The notes under the pieces are model-generated. The model was not told the origin of the DNA. It was given only the letters and a program-made list of their open reading frames with translations, and searched no databases. Of a stretch of DNA of 64,000 bases, positions 19,428-27,733 are shown one piece after another. Source of the DNA: Vibrio mimicus (lineage in GTDB: Bacteria; Pseudomonadota; Gammaproteobacteria; Enterobacterales; Vibrionaceae); NCBI RefSeq assembly GCF_019048845.1, contig NZ_CP077426.1, forward strand, positions 2,589,501-2,653,500, written 5' to 3'. The position numbers and the translations under genes are program-made. Each line of letters starts with the position of its first letter. Within the stretch, counting starts at the first letter, position 1.

Positions 19428-20147
19428 ATGAAAACCAATAAATTAATCAATAAGAGCTTTCACTTTAAACAGTTTTCTATCGATGAAGGGGAGTGCGGCA
19501 TGCCGATCAGCACCGATGGCGTGTTACTCGGTAGTTGGGCATTTACTTCTCCTCCCATGTCGATTTTGGATATTGGGTGCGGTACAGGACTACTCAGTTT
19601 AATGTGCGCGCAGCGCTTCCCAGAGGCGGACATTACTGCGCTGGATATTGAACTCAGCGCTTTTCAAGCCACAGAGAAAAATCGAAAAAATAGCCCTTGG
19701 GCCAATCGCATAGCCTGTCATCATCACGATATTCTGCACTGGCAACCTGAACAGCGTTTTGCAGCGATTATTTGCAACCCTCCTTATTTCAACACTGGTG
19801 AAACAGCTCAACATCAGGTGAGGGCCACCGCTCGTCATACCGTCAATTTGCAGCATCAGGCGTTGATTGGCCGGTTGCCTCAATTGCTTGAAAGCGATGG
19901 CGTGGCAAGTTTTATTCTGCCTAAAATTGAAGGTGAACAATTCATTGCGTTAGCCAAACAGGTAGGGCTTCATCTGGGACGTTATTGTCAAGTACAACCC
20001 ACCCCTAACAAACCCGTGCATCGATTATTGTTTGAACTGCATCTTTCCCCTTGTACCACCGAAGATTCAACGCTAGTGATCCATGAAAATGCGGGGTACA
20101 GTGAAGCGTTTCGCCAATTCACTGGTGATTTTTATCTGAAGATGTAG
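19428..20147 (+). CDS. trmN: tRNA1(Val) (adenine37-N6)-methyltransferase
   Basis: TrmN6 (YfiC) methylates adenine 37 next to the anticodon of tRNA1-Val, using S-adenosylmethionine. The 239-residue protein has the SAM-binding motif LDIGCGTGLLSLM near residue 47 and the catalytic N6-adenine motif NPPYF at about residue 123. Length matches YfiC (245). It lies upstream of srmB; in E. coli yfiC and srmB are also neighbours. The gap to srmB is 90 bases. Confidence 0.93.
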   Translation: MKTNKLINKSFHFKQFSIDEGECGMPISTDGVLLGSWAFTSPPMSILDIGCGTGLLSLMCAQRFPEADITALDIELSAFQATEKNRKNSPWANRIACHHHDILHWQPEQRFAAIICNPPYFNTGETAQHQVRATARHTVNLQHQALIGRLPQLLESDGVASFILPKIEGEQFIALAKQVGLHLGRYCQVQPTPNKPVHRLLFELHLSPCTTEDSTLVIHENAGYSEAFRQFTGDFYLKM

Positions 20148-20237
20148 CAATTAAAGATGTGATCTAAAGCGTGATCCATCTATAATGTGCGCCCTGTTTT
20201 AAGACAGAGCCTTTCAACGCTTGTGGAGTAATTATTT

Positions 20238-21503
20238 GTGATTAAAACCTTTGCCGACCTCGAACTCGATCAAGTATTGCTTGAAGCGATCGAAGAAATG
20301 GGCTTTAGCCGCCCAACCCAAGTTCAGGCTGAAGCAATTCCGCAAGCTCTGGATGGCCGTGATGTCTTAGCCTCGGCCCCAACGGGCACAGGTAAAACGG
20401 CTGCATTTGCCATTCCAGCACTGCAATACTTGCTTGATTTTCCACGCCGTAAACCGGGCCCTGCGCGGATTTTGATCCTCACACCAACTCGTGAACTGGC
20501 AATGCAAGTCGCTGAACAAGCACAAGCGCTGGCTAAAAATACTCGCCTGAACATTTTCACCATTACGGGTGGGGTTCAGTACCAAGAACACGCCGATATT
20601 CTGGCCACAACTCAAGATATCGTGGTCGCAACACCAGGACGTCTGCTGGAATACATTGATGCTGAGCGTTTTGACTGTCGTGCGATTGAATGGCTAATTC
20701 TCGATGAAGCGGACCGTATGCTAGATATGGGTTTTGGTCCAACCGTTGATCGCCTCTCGACCGAGTGCCGCTGGCGTAAACAAACCCTACTGTTCTCGGC
20801 TACTTTAGAAGGCCGTGGTGTGGAAGGGTTTACTGCCGATCTATTAAAAGATCCCGCACATGTCGATGCGGAACCTCCACGCCGTGAACGTAAGAAAATT
20901 TCGCAGTGGTACCACCGCGCCGATGACATGCCGCATAAAGTGGAACTGCTGAAAAAGATCCTGACCGAGCAAGCTGAACGTTCAATTGTGTTTTTGAAAA
21001 CTCGTGAGCGTCTCGCTGACCTGCGTGCTGAGCTGGAGAAAGCCCAGATCCCGTGTGCATGGATCCAAGGTGAAATGCCTCAAGATCGCCGTAACAATGC
21101 GATCAGCCGTTTCCGTGAAGGCGATGTCAATATTCTGCTGGCTACCGATGTGGCTGCGCGTGGTATCGATGTGCCAGACATCAGCCATGTAATTAACTTT
21201 GACTTGCCACGCAGTGCTGACGTCTACCTACACCGTATCGGTCGCACCGGACGTGCAGGGAAAAAAGGCATCGCCATTTCACTGGTTGAAGCGCACGACC
21301 AACCTATGATGGCGCGTGTTGAGCGTTACATCAAAGAAGAAGTCAAAGAACGCTTTATTGATGGCCTACGCCCTAAACACAAAAAACCTGTGTTTAAGAA
21401 AAAGAAAAAAGACAGCAAGAAAACAGCAGATAAAGGCGCGGTGAAAAAGAAAGCCACCAGCAAGCCAAAAGCGACTAAGAAAAAAGCCGCGAAGAAAGCC
21501 TAA
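20238..21503 (+). CDS. srmB: ATP-dependent RNA helicase SrmB (DEAD-box)
   Basis: SrmB helps assemble the 50S subunit at an early step. The 421-residue protein carries all DEAD-box motifs in order: the Q motif (FSRPTQVQAEAIP), Walker A SAPTGTGKT, PTRELA, TPGR, LDEAD, SAT, ARGIDVPD and HRIGRTGRAG. The C-terminal tail from about residue 375 is a lysine-rich low-complexity extension likely to bind RNA. The start is GTG at 20238, with GGAG upstream at 20225-20228. A shared terminator separates it from convergent prfC. Confidence 0.95.
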   Translation: MIKTFADLELDQVLLEAIEEMGFSRPTQVQAEAIPQALDGRDVLASAPTGTGKTAAFAIPALQYLLDFPRRKPGPARILILTPTRELAMQVAEQAQALAKNTRLNIFTITGGVQYQEHADILATTQDIVVATPGRLLEYIDAERFDCRAIEWLILDEADRMLDMGFGPTVDRLSTECRWRKQTLLFSATLEGRGVEGFTADLLKDPAHVDAEPPRRERKKISQWYHRADDMPHKVELLKKILTEQAERSIVFLKTRERLADLRAELEKAQIPCAWIQGEMPQDRRNNAISRFREGDVNILLATDVAARGIDVPDISHVINFDLPRSADVYLHRIGRTGRAGKKGIAISLVEAHDQPMMARVERYIKEEVKERFIDGLRPKHKKPVFKKKKKDSKKTADKGAVKKKATSKPKATKKKAAKKA

Positions 21504-21520
21504 AATAGGCAACCTACCAT

Positions 21521-21552
21521 AAAAAAGCCGATGATTTCTCATCGGCTTTTTA
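21521..21552. terminator. Bidirectional terminator between srmB and prfC
   Basis: Stem AAGCCGATGA/TCATCGGCTT with A-rich left and T-rich right flanks, midway between the convergent genes. Confidence 0.9.
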
Positions 21553-21603
21553 TTGTTTTCGATAAAGATGCGCGCCAGAACAGCCGCGCCCTTATCTTAA
21601 CTC

Positions 21604-23193
21604 TTAGTGTTCACGAGTCGCGCGGAATTTCACCTCAGGTGAACGTTCCTGCGCCAAGTTCAAATTCACCATAGTCGGTGCGATGTACGCTAGGTTATCG
21701 CCACCATCCAGCGCCAAGTTGCTCTGGTTCTTACGTTTGAATTCTTCAAACTTCTTCACATCGTCACACTCAACCCAGCGTGCGGTCGCAACGTTAACGC
21801 CTTCATAGATGGCTTCAACGTTGTATTCCGATTTCAGACGCGATACCACCACATCAAACTGCAGCACACCCACCGCACCAACGATCAGATCATTGTTTTG
21901 TAGTGGACGGAAAACCTGCACTGCACCCTCTTCAGAAAGTTGTACTAGACCTTTGAGTAGCTGTTTTTGCTTGAGTGGGTCACGCAGACGAATACGGCGG
22001 AACAATTCAGGCGCGAAGTTCGGAATACCCGTAAATTTCAGCGTTTCACCTTGAGTAAAGGTATCACCGATCTGGATCGTACCGTGGTTATGTAGACCGA
22101 TGATGTCGCCCGCAAACGCTTCTTCTGCGCGTGCGCGGTCGCCCGCCATGAAGGTTACCGCATCGGAAATGCTGATCTGCTTGCCAAGGCGCACATGGTT
22201 CATCTTCATGCCTTGCTTGTAAGTACCTGAAACAATACGTACGAAAGCAATACGGTCACGGTGTTTTGGATCCATGTTGGCTTGAATTTTAAACACAAAG
22301 CCACTGAATTTTTCTTCGCTCGCGTCCACCACCCGTTCTGCCGCTTGGCGAGGCATTGGCGATGGAGCCCATTGCGTCAGACCATCTAGCATATGGTCAA
22401 CCCCAAAGTTACCCAGAGCCGTACCAAAGAACACCGGTGTCAATTCACCTTGCAAGAACAACTCACGATCAAACTCATGAGACGCACCCAGTACCAGTTC
22501 CAGCTCTTCACGCAGTTGCGCGGCTAAGTCTTCACCTACTGCCTTATCCAGCTCAGGGTTATCTAAGCCTTTCACGATGCGTTCGTCTTGAATGGTGTGG
22601 CCTTGACCCGTTGAGTACAAAATCGTTTCATCACGGTGGATATGGTAAACACCTTTAAACTCTTTACCACAACCGATTGGCCATGTGATTGGTGAGCAAG
22701 CGATTTTCAGCTCGTTTTCGACCTCATCCATTAACTCCATCGGGTCACGAATTTCACGGTCAAGCTTGTTCATGAAAGTGACGATCGGCGTATCACGCAG
22801 ACGAGTAACTTCCATTAATTTACGCGTACGATCCTCAACACCTTTCGCCGCATCGATCACCATCAAGCAAGAGTCCACCGCCGTCAGGGTGCGGTAAGTA
22901 TCTTCCGAGAAGTCTTCGTGTCCTGGGGTATCTAAAAGGTTAACCAGACTATCGCCATAAGGAAACTGCATCACTGAGGTGGTCACCGAAATACCACGCT
23001 CTTTTTCCATTTCCATCCAGTCTGATTTAGCGTGTTGGTTTGAGCCACGGCCTTTTACCGTACCCGCGACTTGAATCGCACGTCCGAATAACAGAACTTT
23101 TTCAGTAATCGTGGTTTTACCCGCATCAGGGTGCGAGATGATCGCGAAAGTACGGCGTTTTGACACTTCGCCGAAATAGGGTGTAGTTGACAT
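21604..23193 (-). CDS. prfC: Peptide chain release factor 3
   Basis: RF3 is a translational GTPase that recycles RF1 and RF2 from the ribosome after peptide release. The 529-residue protein has G1 SHPDAGKTT, the switch I segment [18 protein letters not shown]3 DTPGHEDF and G4 NKLD, and matches the E. coli length (529). I use ATG 23193; a TTG codon just before it would add one residue. It is monocistronic and convergent with srmB. Confidence 0.96.
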   Translation of the reverse strand: MSTTPYFGEVSKRRTFAIISHPDAGKTTITEKVLLFGRAIQVAGTVKGRGSNQHAKSDWMEMEKERGISVTTSVMQFPYGDSLVNLLDTPGHEDFSEDTYRTLTAVDSCLMVIDAAKGVEDRTRKLMEVTRLRDTPIVTFMNKLDREIRDPMELMDEVENELKIACSPITWPIGCGKEFKGVYHIHRDETILYSTGQGHTIQDERIVKGLDNPELDKAVGEDLAAQLREELELVLGASHEFDRELFLQGELTPVFFGTALGNFGVDHMLDGLTQWAPSPMPRQAAERVVDASEEKFSGFVFKIQANMDPKHRDRIAFVRIVSGTYKQGMKMNHVRLGKQISISDAVTFMAGDRARAEEAFAGDIIGLHNHGTIQIGDTFTQGETLKFTGIPNFAPELFRRIRLRDPLKQKQLLKGLVQLSEEGAVQVFRPLQNNDLIVGAVGVLQFDVVVSRLKSEYNVEAIYEGVNVATARWVECDDVKKFEEFKRKNQSNLALDGGDNLAYIAPTMVNLNLAQERSPEVKFRATREH

Positions 23194-23401
23194 CAACAGA
23201 TTCTCTTATTGCTCAGTTAGCCTAACGTAAGCTCACTAGCGTTTCGGTTCAAATTTGCGCGGTATTCTCCCCTATCTTGGCGCTGGGAGCAACTTCACTG
23301 CAACGAATGCGCAATTTCCTATTTTCTCACACTGGTTTTAATTAATTTATCAATAAACATGAACTATAACTGTAGAGAGTCGACAACAATAAAGTGGACC
23401 C

Positions 23402-25459
23402 ATGACCAAATTTCGAAAGATTCATTCACTTGCCTTTAAGCAAGCCAAAAGTGTTTTTTTAGTCTCGGTTTTATTGGGGCTCTTTTTTAGTGTGTATCAC
23501 ACTTTGTCTGACTTACATCAAGAGCAGAGCAAGGTTCAAGAACACTATAACTTTAAGTTGTCACAAAGTTATGAAAATGCCAGTCAGGCGGCTTATCATC
23601 TCAATAATCTCCTCGCAGAGCAGGTTGCCGAAACCTTGATGCAGGATCCCGGTGTTTTCAAAGTTGAGATTGTGGATGATTTTGGGGACTTGATGACTCG
23701 TCAAGAACGGGAGATCAGCAAACAGAGTGTGTTGGTCAGTGTGCTTGCTAACTATCTTACTCCCTCCATATCCATGTTCAGCGCAGAGTTACATCAACCC
23801 AATTCAAATGAGGTGGTAGGCAAACTGAGTTTTTACATTGATGGATCTTCAATTGCCAAGGCGTTTATCGCCAAAACCACCCGTATCATCTTATTTGACC
23901 TTTTGCGCAATACCTTACTGACCACCATTTTGCTGATCTTCTTCTATCAAAAGCTCTCTCGTCCCATCACTATGTTGATCGGCTGGGTGAATTCATTAAA
24001 CGATGCGCAACGCTCCCCTCTACCACCAAGGCTTACTCAAGATGATGAACTGAGCGAGCTCGCCTCCACTTTTCAATCGGTGTGGAAAAGTAAAGAGTTA
24101 GCAGAATCTAAACTCAATCAGCTCGCCTATTACGACAGTTTGACTGGGCTTGCCAATCGCAGCTTGCTACTGCAAAAGATCAGTGATGCTATCACCACAG
24201 CACAACATTCACATACCAGTGGCGCACTGTTCTATCTTGACCTAGATCGCTTCAAAACCATTAATGATTCACTCGGCCATACCATTGGCGATCAATTGAT
24301 AAAAGCCGTGGCGATGCGGATGGAGGCGTGGGCAAACCATGACTATCTCTCGGCACGCATTGGAGGCGATGAATTTGCAGTGCTGATCCCATCACTCGCA
24401 CCGCATAAAGCCGAGGAAGTGGCCAAGCAGCTGCTTACCCTGATTTCAAATCCCTATACTGTGGATGATCACCAACTGTACTGCACCGTCAGTATAGGAA
24501 TTTCGATTTTTCCTTCTGTCGGGATCAGTAATATTGATGTGTTGCGCCAAGCGGATACTGCTCTCTATCGCGCCAAAGCCAGTGGGCGTAATAAATTCAT
24601 GTTCTATGAACCTGAAATGCAGGCGCAAGTCGAATCTTTCTTAGAGATAGAGAAAGGATTACATGAAGCGCTTAACCAACATCAGCTAGAACTTTATTAC
24701 CAACCTCAAGTGGATGAACAACACCATATCATTGGCGTTGAAGCACTGATCCGTTGGAATCATCCCAAACGTGGACTGCTTCCCCCCGGCGTTTTCATGC
24801 CAATCGCCGAAGAGACAGGACAGATTTTACCCATTGGAAATTGGATTATTGAGCAAGCTTGCTATCAATATGCTCAGTGGTTAAAGCTAGGTATTTTACC
24901 CGCACATTTTCGACGTTTAGCCATCAATATCAGCCCATTACAATTTGCTCAAGACTCTTTTATTGAACAAATCAATCATGCACTGTACCAAGCGGGGATC
25001 ACTGGAGAACGAATAGAGTTAGAGATCACGGAAAGTCTGCTGCTTGAGAATGTAGAAAGTGCAATTCAAAAAATGGCTCAATTGAAAGAGAGCCAAATCA
25101 GTATCTCAATCGATGATTTCGGCACCGGTTACTCATCATTGCGCTATCTTAAGCATCTTGCTGTAGATGTACTGAAAATCGACCGTTCTTTCGTTAATCA
25201 ACTGCATCAGGATGACAATGATCAAGCGATTGTCGATGCTATTTTGGCGATTGCTCGAAAACTCAACTTGGAAGTGATCGCGGAAGGGGTGGAAGATACC
25301 TCAGAGCTTGCAGCACTCAAACAATTAGGTTGCCACCAGTTTCAAGGCTATCTGTTTGACAAACCGTTGCGTGCAGAAGAAATCACACAGCGCTTTATCA
25401 ACAACAGTTACCGGAAAATTCAGAGCGCCCCCCTCCCCTCGGATAGCTTACAAAAATAG
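23402..25459 (+). CDS. Membrane GGDEF-EAL protein (probable c-di-GMP phosphodiesterase)
   Basis: This 685-residue protein has two membrane segments (about residues 17-35 and 160-182) enclosing a periplasmic sensing region, then a HAMP-like linker, a GGDEF domain (motif RIGGDEF at about residue 320) and an EAL domain (VEALIRW near 450). All catalytic EAL residues I can check are kept: NIS, EITES, SIDDFGTGYSS, KIDRSF, AEGVE and FQGY. The GGDEF motif is intact, but the inhibitory I-site is A-x-x-D instead of R-x-x-D. It could be a phosphodiesterase or bifunctional. From memory it matches VC0658 (cdgI). It is convergent with rimI; the stops overlap by 12 bases. Confidence 0.9.
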   Translation: MTKFRKIHSLAFKQAKSVFLVSVLLGLFFSVYHTLSDLHQEQSKVQEHYNFKLSQSYENASQAAYHLNNLLAEQVAETLMQDPGVFKVEIVDDFGDLMTRQEREISKQSVLVSVLANYLTPSISMFSAELHQPNSNEVVGKLSFYIDGSSIAKAFIAKTTRIILFDLLRNTLLTTILLIFFYQKLSRPITMLIGWVNSLNDAQRSPLPPRLTQDDELSELASTFQSVWKSKELAESKLNQLAYYDSLTGLANRSLLLQKISDAITTAQHSHTSGALFYLDLDRFKTINDSLGHTIGDQLIKAVAMRMEAWANHDYLSARIGGDEFAVLIPSLAPHKAEEVAKQLLTLISNPYTVDDHQLYCTVSIGISIFPSVGISNIDVLRQADTALYRAKASGRNKFMFYEPEMQAQVESFLEIEKGLHEALNQHQLELYYQPQVDEQHHIIGVEALIRWNHPKRGLLPPGVFMPIAEETGQILPIGNWIIEQACYQYAQWLKLGILPAHFRRLAINISPLQFAQDSFIEQINHALYQAGITGERIELEITESLLLENVESAIQKMAQLKESQISISIDDFGTGYSSLRYLKHLAVDVLKIDRSFVNQLHQDDNDQAIVDAILAIARKLNLEVIAEGVEDTSELAALKQLGCHQFQGYLFDKPLRAEEITQRFINNSYRKIQSAPLPSDSLQK

Positions 25460-25897
25460 ATAGCTCATAATAATGGCATCTTCATTTTTGCCATTGGCAG
25501 CAGGGTAATAATTGATACGACGATCAATTTCATTAAAGCCCGCATCTTGGTAAAGATGAAACGCACGCAGATTACTTTCACGCACCTCTAACCAAGCACT
25601 CTCTGCTCTTTGCTGCTCACACATACCAATAAAATGCTCGAGCAATTGCTTTCCGTAACCTTGGCCCTGCCTTGCTGGATCAATGGCTATATTCAGCAAA
25701 GTCACTTCACCGACAATATTCTGCGCGTAGAAATACCCCACCACCTGCTGATCCACCAACATCACCTGATGGCAAGCCCCACGGCTATTAAGATCTCGCA
25801 CCAAAGACTCAGCCCAAGGATGAGAATGTGCGGCACGCTCGATGCGCCATACCGCATCCAAATGCTCAGATTGCATAGTCGTAAATAATGAACTCAT
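25448..25897 (-). CDS. rimI: Ribosomal protein S18 alanine N-acetyltransferase
   Basis: RimI acetylates the N-terminal alanine of ribosomal protein S18. The 149-residue protein has a GNAT fold with the acetyl-CoA loop ARQGQGYGKQLLEHF near residue 78 and W-L-E-V-R-E-S-N-x-x-A after it, as in RimI. I chose ATG 25897 for the AAGGAAG ribosome site seven bases upstream; its ATGA overlaps the holD stop, so translation is coupled. The rimI-holD pairing is conserved in gammaproteobacteria. The 3' end overlaps the convergent GGDEF-EAL gene. Confidence 0.93.
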   Translation of the reverse strand: MSSLFTTMQSEHLDAVWRIERAAHSHPWAESLVRDLNSRGACHQVMLVDQQVVGYFYAQNIVGEVTLLNIAIDPARQGQGYGKQLLEHFIGMCEQQRAESAWLEVRESNLRAFHLYQDAGFNEIDRRINYYPAANGKNEDAIIMSYLFL

Positions 25898-26301
25898 GAC
25901 GCACTTCCTTGATAAGCACAGATCTGTTGCCACAGGTCGCGGCGGTATTGAGTATGACCATCAATTTCAGCCAAACGCGGTGAATGGAGTTGTTTTTGAG
26001 CATGATGAGATTGGGGATCACACCCAGCAAACCAAATCCACTCTAACCCGTCGTAAGCTAAATTATTGAGTTGCGATGGAGTGATAGAGCGAACCATCGC
26101 CAATTCAAGCTGAAAGCTTTTGAGGATCCTCTCCAGAAACAAGATTTCAGAGCCTTGGGGTGGCTCACTCGCCACGAGCAAAAGTCGACAATCTTGGGCA
26201 AGAGATTGTTTAGCAGGTTCAAACCCAGCCAATCGCTCTGGATGGATCAATTCCCATTGTTGGATACCCATCGCCGACAAATAATGTGAAGAAGAAAGCA
26301 T
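25894..26301 (-). CDS. holD: DNA polymerase III psi subunit
   Basis: Psi (HolD) joins chi to the clamp-loader complex of the replicative DNA polymerase. The 135-residue product starts MLSSSHYLSAMGIQQWELIHP and ends DLWQQICAYQGSAS, matching the poorly conserved HolD family at both ends (G-I-x-x-W near the start and LWQQIC near the end). An alternative TTG start at 26340 would add 13 residues with no counterpart. Its stop overlaps the rimI ATG. Confidence 0.85.
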   Translation of the reverse strand: MLSSSHYLSAMGIQQWELIHPERLAGFEPAKQSLAQDCRLLLVASEPPQGSEILFLERILKSFQLELAMVRSITPSQLNNLAYDGLEWIWFAGCDPQSHHAQKQLHSPRLAEIDGHTQYRRDLWQQICAYQGSAS

Positions 26302-26411
26302 AATATGACTCGCAACCGTTCTAGGCAGCAATGCTAACAAACAGAGGATTAGCGACTCAAGCGCTACTGAGAAAAAGGAGCCAAAACACTCCCTTTTCAG
26401 CAGAGGAAGGA

Positions 26412-26915
26412 TTAGAACACCGAAAATTCAGGGCTGAACTCGATAAGACCACGCCGACCATCAAGCTCTCTTTCCCATAAAGCAACAACACGGAAAGCAC
26501 CTTGCGGCACATCCCAAACACAATTGAGCTGATATTGCGCCGCATCTTCAAAACCAAAACGCGAGTAATACGCAGGATCGCCAAGCACCACACAAGCTGG
26601 ATAACCTAGTTCACCTAAAGAACTTAAGCCTTCTTTCACCAACTCAGCTGCAATACCTTGGCGGCGGTATTCTTCTTTTACCGACAACGGCGCTAAACCT
26701 TGCCAATTTAAATCTTCACCTTCCAAGGTTACAGGACTGAACATCACATGCCCGACGATTTCCCCTTCATCATCACAGGCCACCAGTGACAAAGTTCGCC
26801 GTCCATTTTCACGTAACGCCATCACTAAATTGGCTTCGGCCTCTGTCGGGAAAACCGATTTCAACAGTGCATCAACGGCCAAAATATCGGCCGGTGCTTC
26901 AGTTCGAATAAGCAT
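26412..26915 (-). CDS. GNAT acetyltransferase, YhbS family
   Basis: This 167-residue protein is a GNAT N-acetyltransferase of the YhbS type. It has the acetyl-CoA signature EEYRRQGIAAELV near residue 76 and the family's VVLGDPAYYSRFGF segment near residue 106. The substrate is unknown. The start ATG 26915 has GAGG eight bases upstream and overlaps the end of ubiT by 17 bases. In E. coli yhbS also lies next to ubiT, so the pairing is conserved. Longer readings begin inside ubiT. Confidence 0.9.
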   Translation of the reverse strand: MLIRTEAPADILAVDALLKSVFPTEAEANLVMALRENGRRTLSLVACDDEGEIVGHVMFSPVTLEGEDLNWQGLAPLSVKEEYRRQGIAAELVKEGLSSLGELGYPACVVLGDPAYYSRFGFEDAAQYQLNCVWDVPQGAFRVVALWERELDGRRGLIEFSPEFSVF

Positions 26916-27426
26916 TAATAACCTCTTGAGATGAGTTTGGCGCTTGCATCCCTTTATGCACAAAATCCGCCAACTGGTGAAGCAAAATCTGTAAAGGTTT
27001 GGGTAATTGTTGCAGATCCACGCTATCCATCAGGTTTTTAACCTCTAAACCGAGCTCAGTATCCCCTTCGATCGATAAACGACGTTGGAAAAACAGCGTG
27101 TCAGGATCTTCTTTACGGCCAGCAATCAGCACCAAATCATTCAAATTACCGCTAAAGCTAACATCTTCTCGAACAGGAGCATCCGCCACCACTAATTTCT
27201 CGTTTTGATAGCTAATAAACCAACATAAGCTCATATCCTTCACTTCAACTTTGAGCCATTTCTCTTCGAGAAACTCAAAGTCCCCGTCCTGCAAGGCTTC
27301 GCGGAATACCAAACCCATTGCATCAAGCAAGGCTTTTTTTTGAACGTTTTGGGGTAATAAGTGGATTGGAGATCGCAAAATTGAAGCTGCGTTCAGAACC
27401 AGTTGAGTGCGAATCTTGTTTAACAC
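26899..27426 (-). CDS. ubiT: SCP2-domain ubiquinone factor UbiT
   Basis: UbiT (YhbT) is an SCP2-type lipid-binding protein needed for oxygen-independent ubiquinone synthesis; it probably holds hydrophobic intermediates. The 175-residue product shows an SCP2-like pattern with LCWFISYQNEKLVVAD, SFSGNLNDLVLIAGRKEDPD and LFFQRRLSIEGDTELGLE. The GTG start at 27426 is the best available. It lies on the opposite strand from ubiU and ubiV, separated from them by rocS. The GNAT gene overlaps its 3' end. Confidence 0.9.
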   Translation of the reverse strand: MLNKIRTQLVLNAASILRSPIHLLPQNVQKKALLDAMGLVFREALQDGDFEFLEEKWLKVEVKDMSLCWFISYQNEKLVVADAPVREDVSFSGNLNDLVLIAGRKEDPDTLFFQRRLSIEGDTELGLEVKNLMDSVDLQQLPKPLQILLHQLADFVHKGMQAPNSSQEVINAYSN

Positions 27427-27463
27427 GAGCGTTATCCGTTACCTTGTTAGTCAGTCTGCGCTC

Positions 27464-27505
27464 ATCATACTGGATGTCAGTACACGGATTCCTGTTATGT
27501 ATCAA
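27464..27505 (-). promoter_or_regulatory. Candidate FNR-dependent promoter of ubiT
   Basis: On the minus strand TTGAT-N4-AACAG (27492-27505) resembles an FNR site (TTGAT-N4-ATCAA): the first half is perfect and the second matches at three positions. A -10 like TATGAT (27464-27469) is placed so that the site is centred 41.5 bases upstream of the predicted start, the class II geometry. Inferred by eye. Confidence 0.45.
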
Positions 27506-27563
27506 AAAATAACTTCAGTCCGAGAACCTTTTCTACTGTGGAAATCACAGTTATAGTTAGTGA

Positions 27564-27580
27564 GTTACCGAATTGGTAAC
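27564..27580. promoter_or_regulatory. Palindrome upstream of rocS
   Basis: Perfect 6-bp arms GTTACC and GGTAAC separated by GAATT. This is the shape of a dimeric repressor or activator site, but no specific regulator can be named. Confidence 0.4.
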
Positions 27581-27733
27581 GCTATACCCCAACTAACAGT
27601 GCAGTTTGGATATCAATATGATGGACAGCATCGCACCCTGTCACTAGCGAAAAGTCTCGCTAACCAAACTGGTGTATTTGTGGAAGGGGATATTATAAAA
27701 ATCATCGCGCATGAACAGTTGGTAGTATTTTAA

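Larger units (their letters stand above)
27427..27733. other. Divergent ubiT-rocS region
   Basis: 307 bases without a gene. It holds the candidate ubiT promoter and a perfect palindrome GTTACC-N5-GGTAAC at 27564-27580, about 155 bases before rocS. A weak AT-rich promoter for rocS is likely but I could not fix it. Confidence 0.5.
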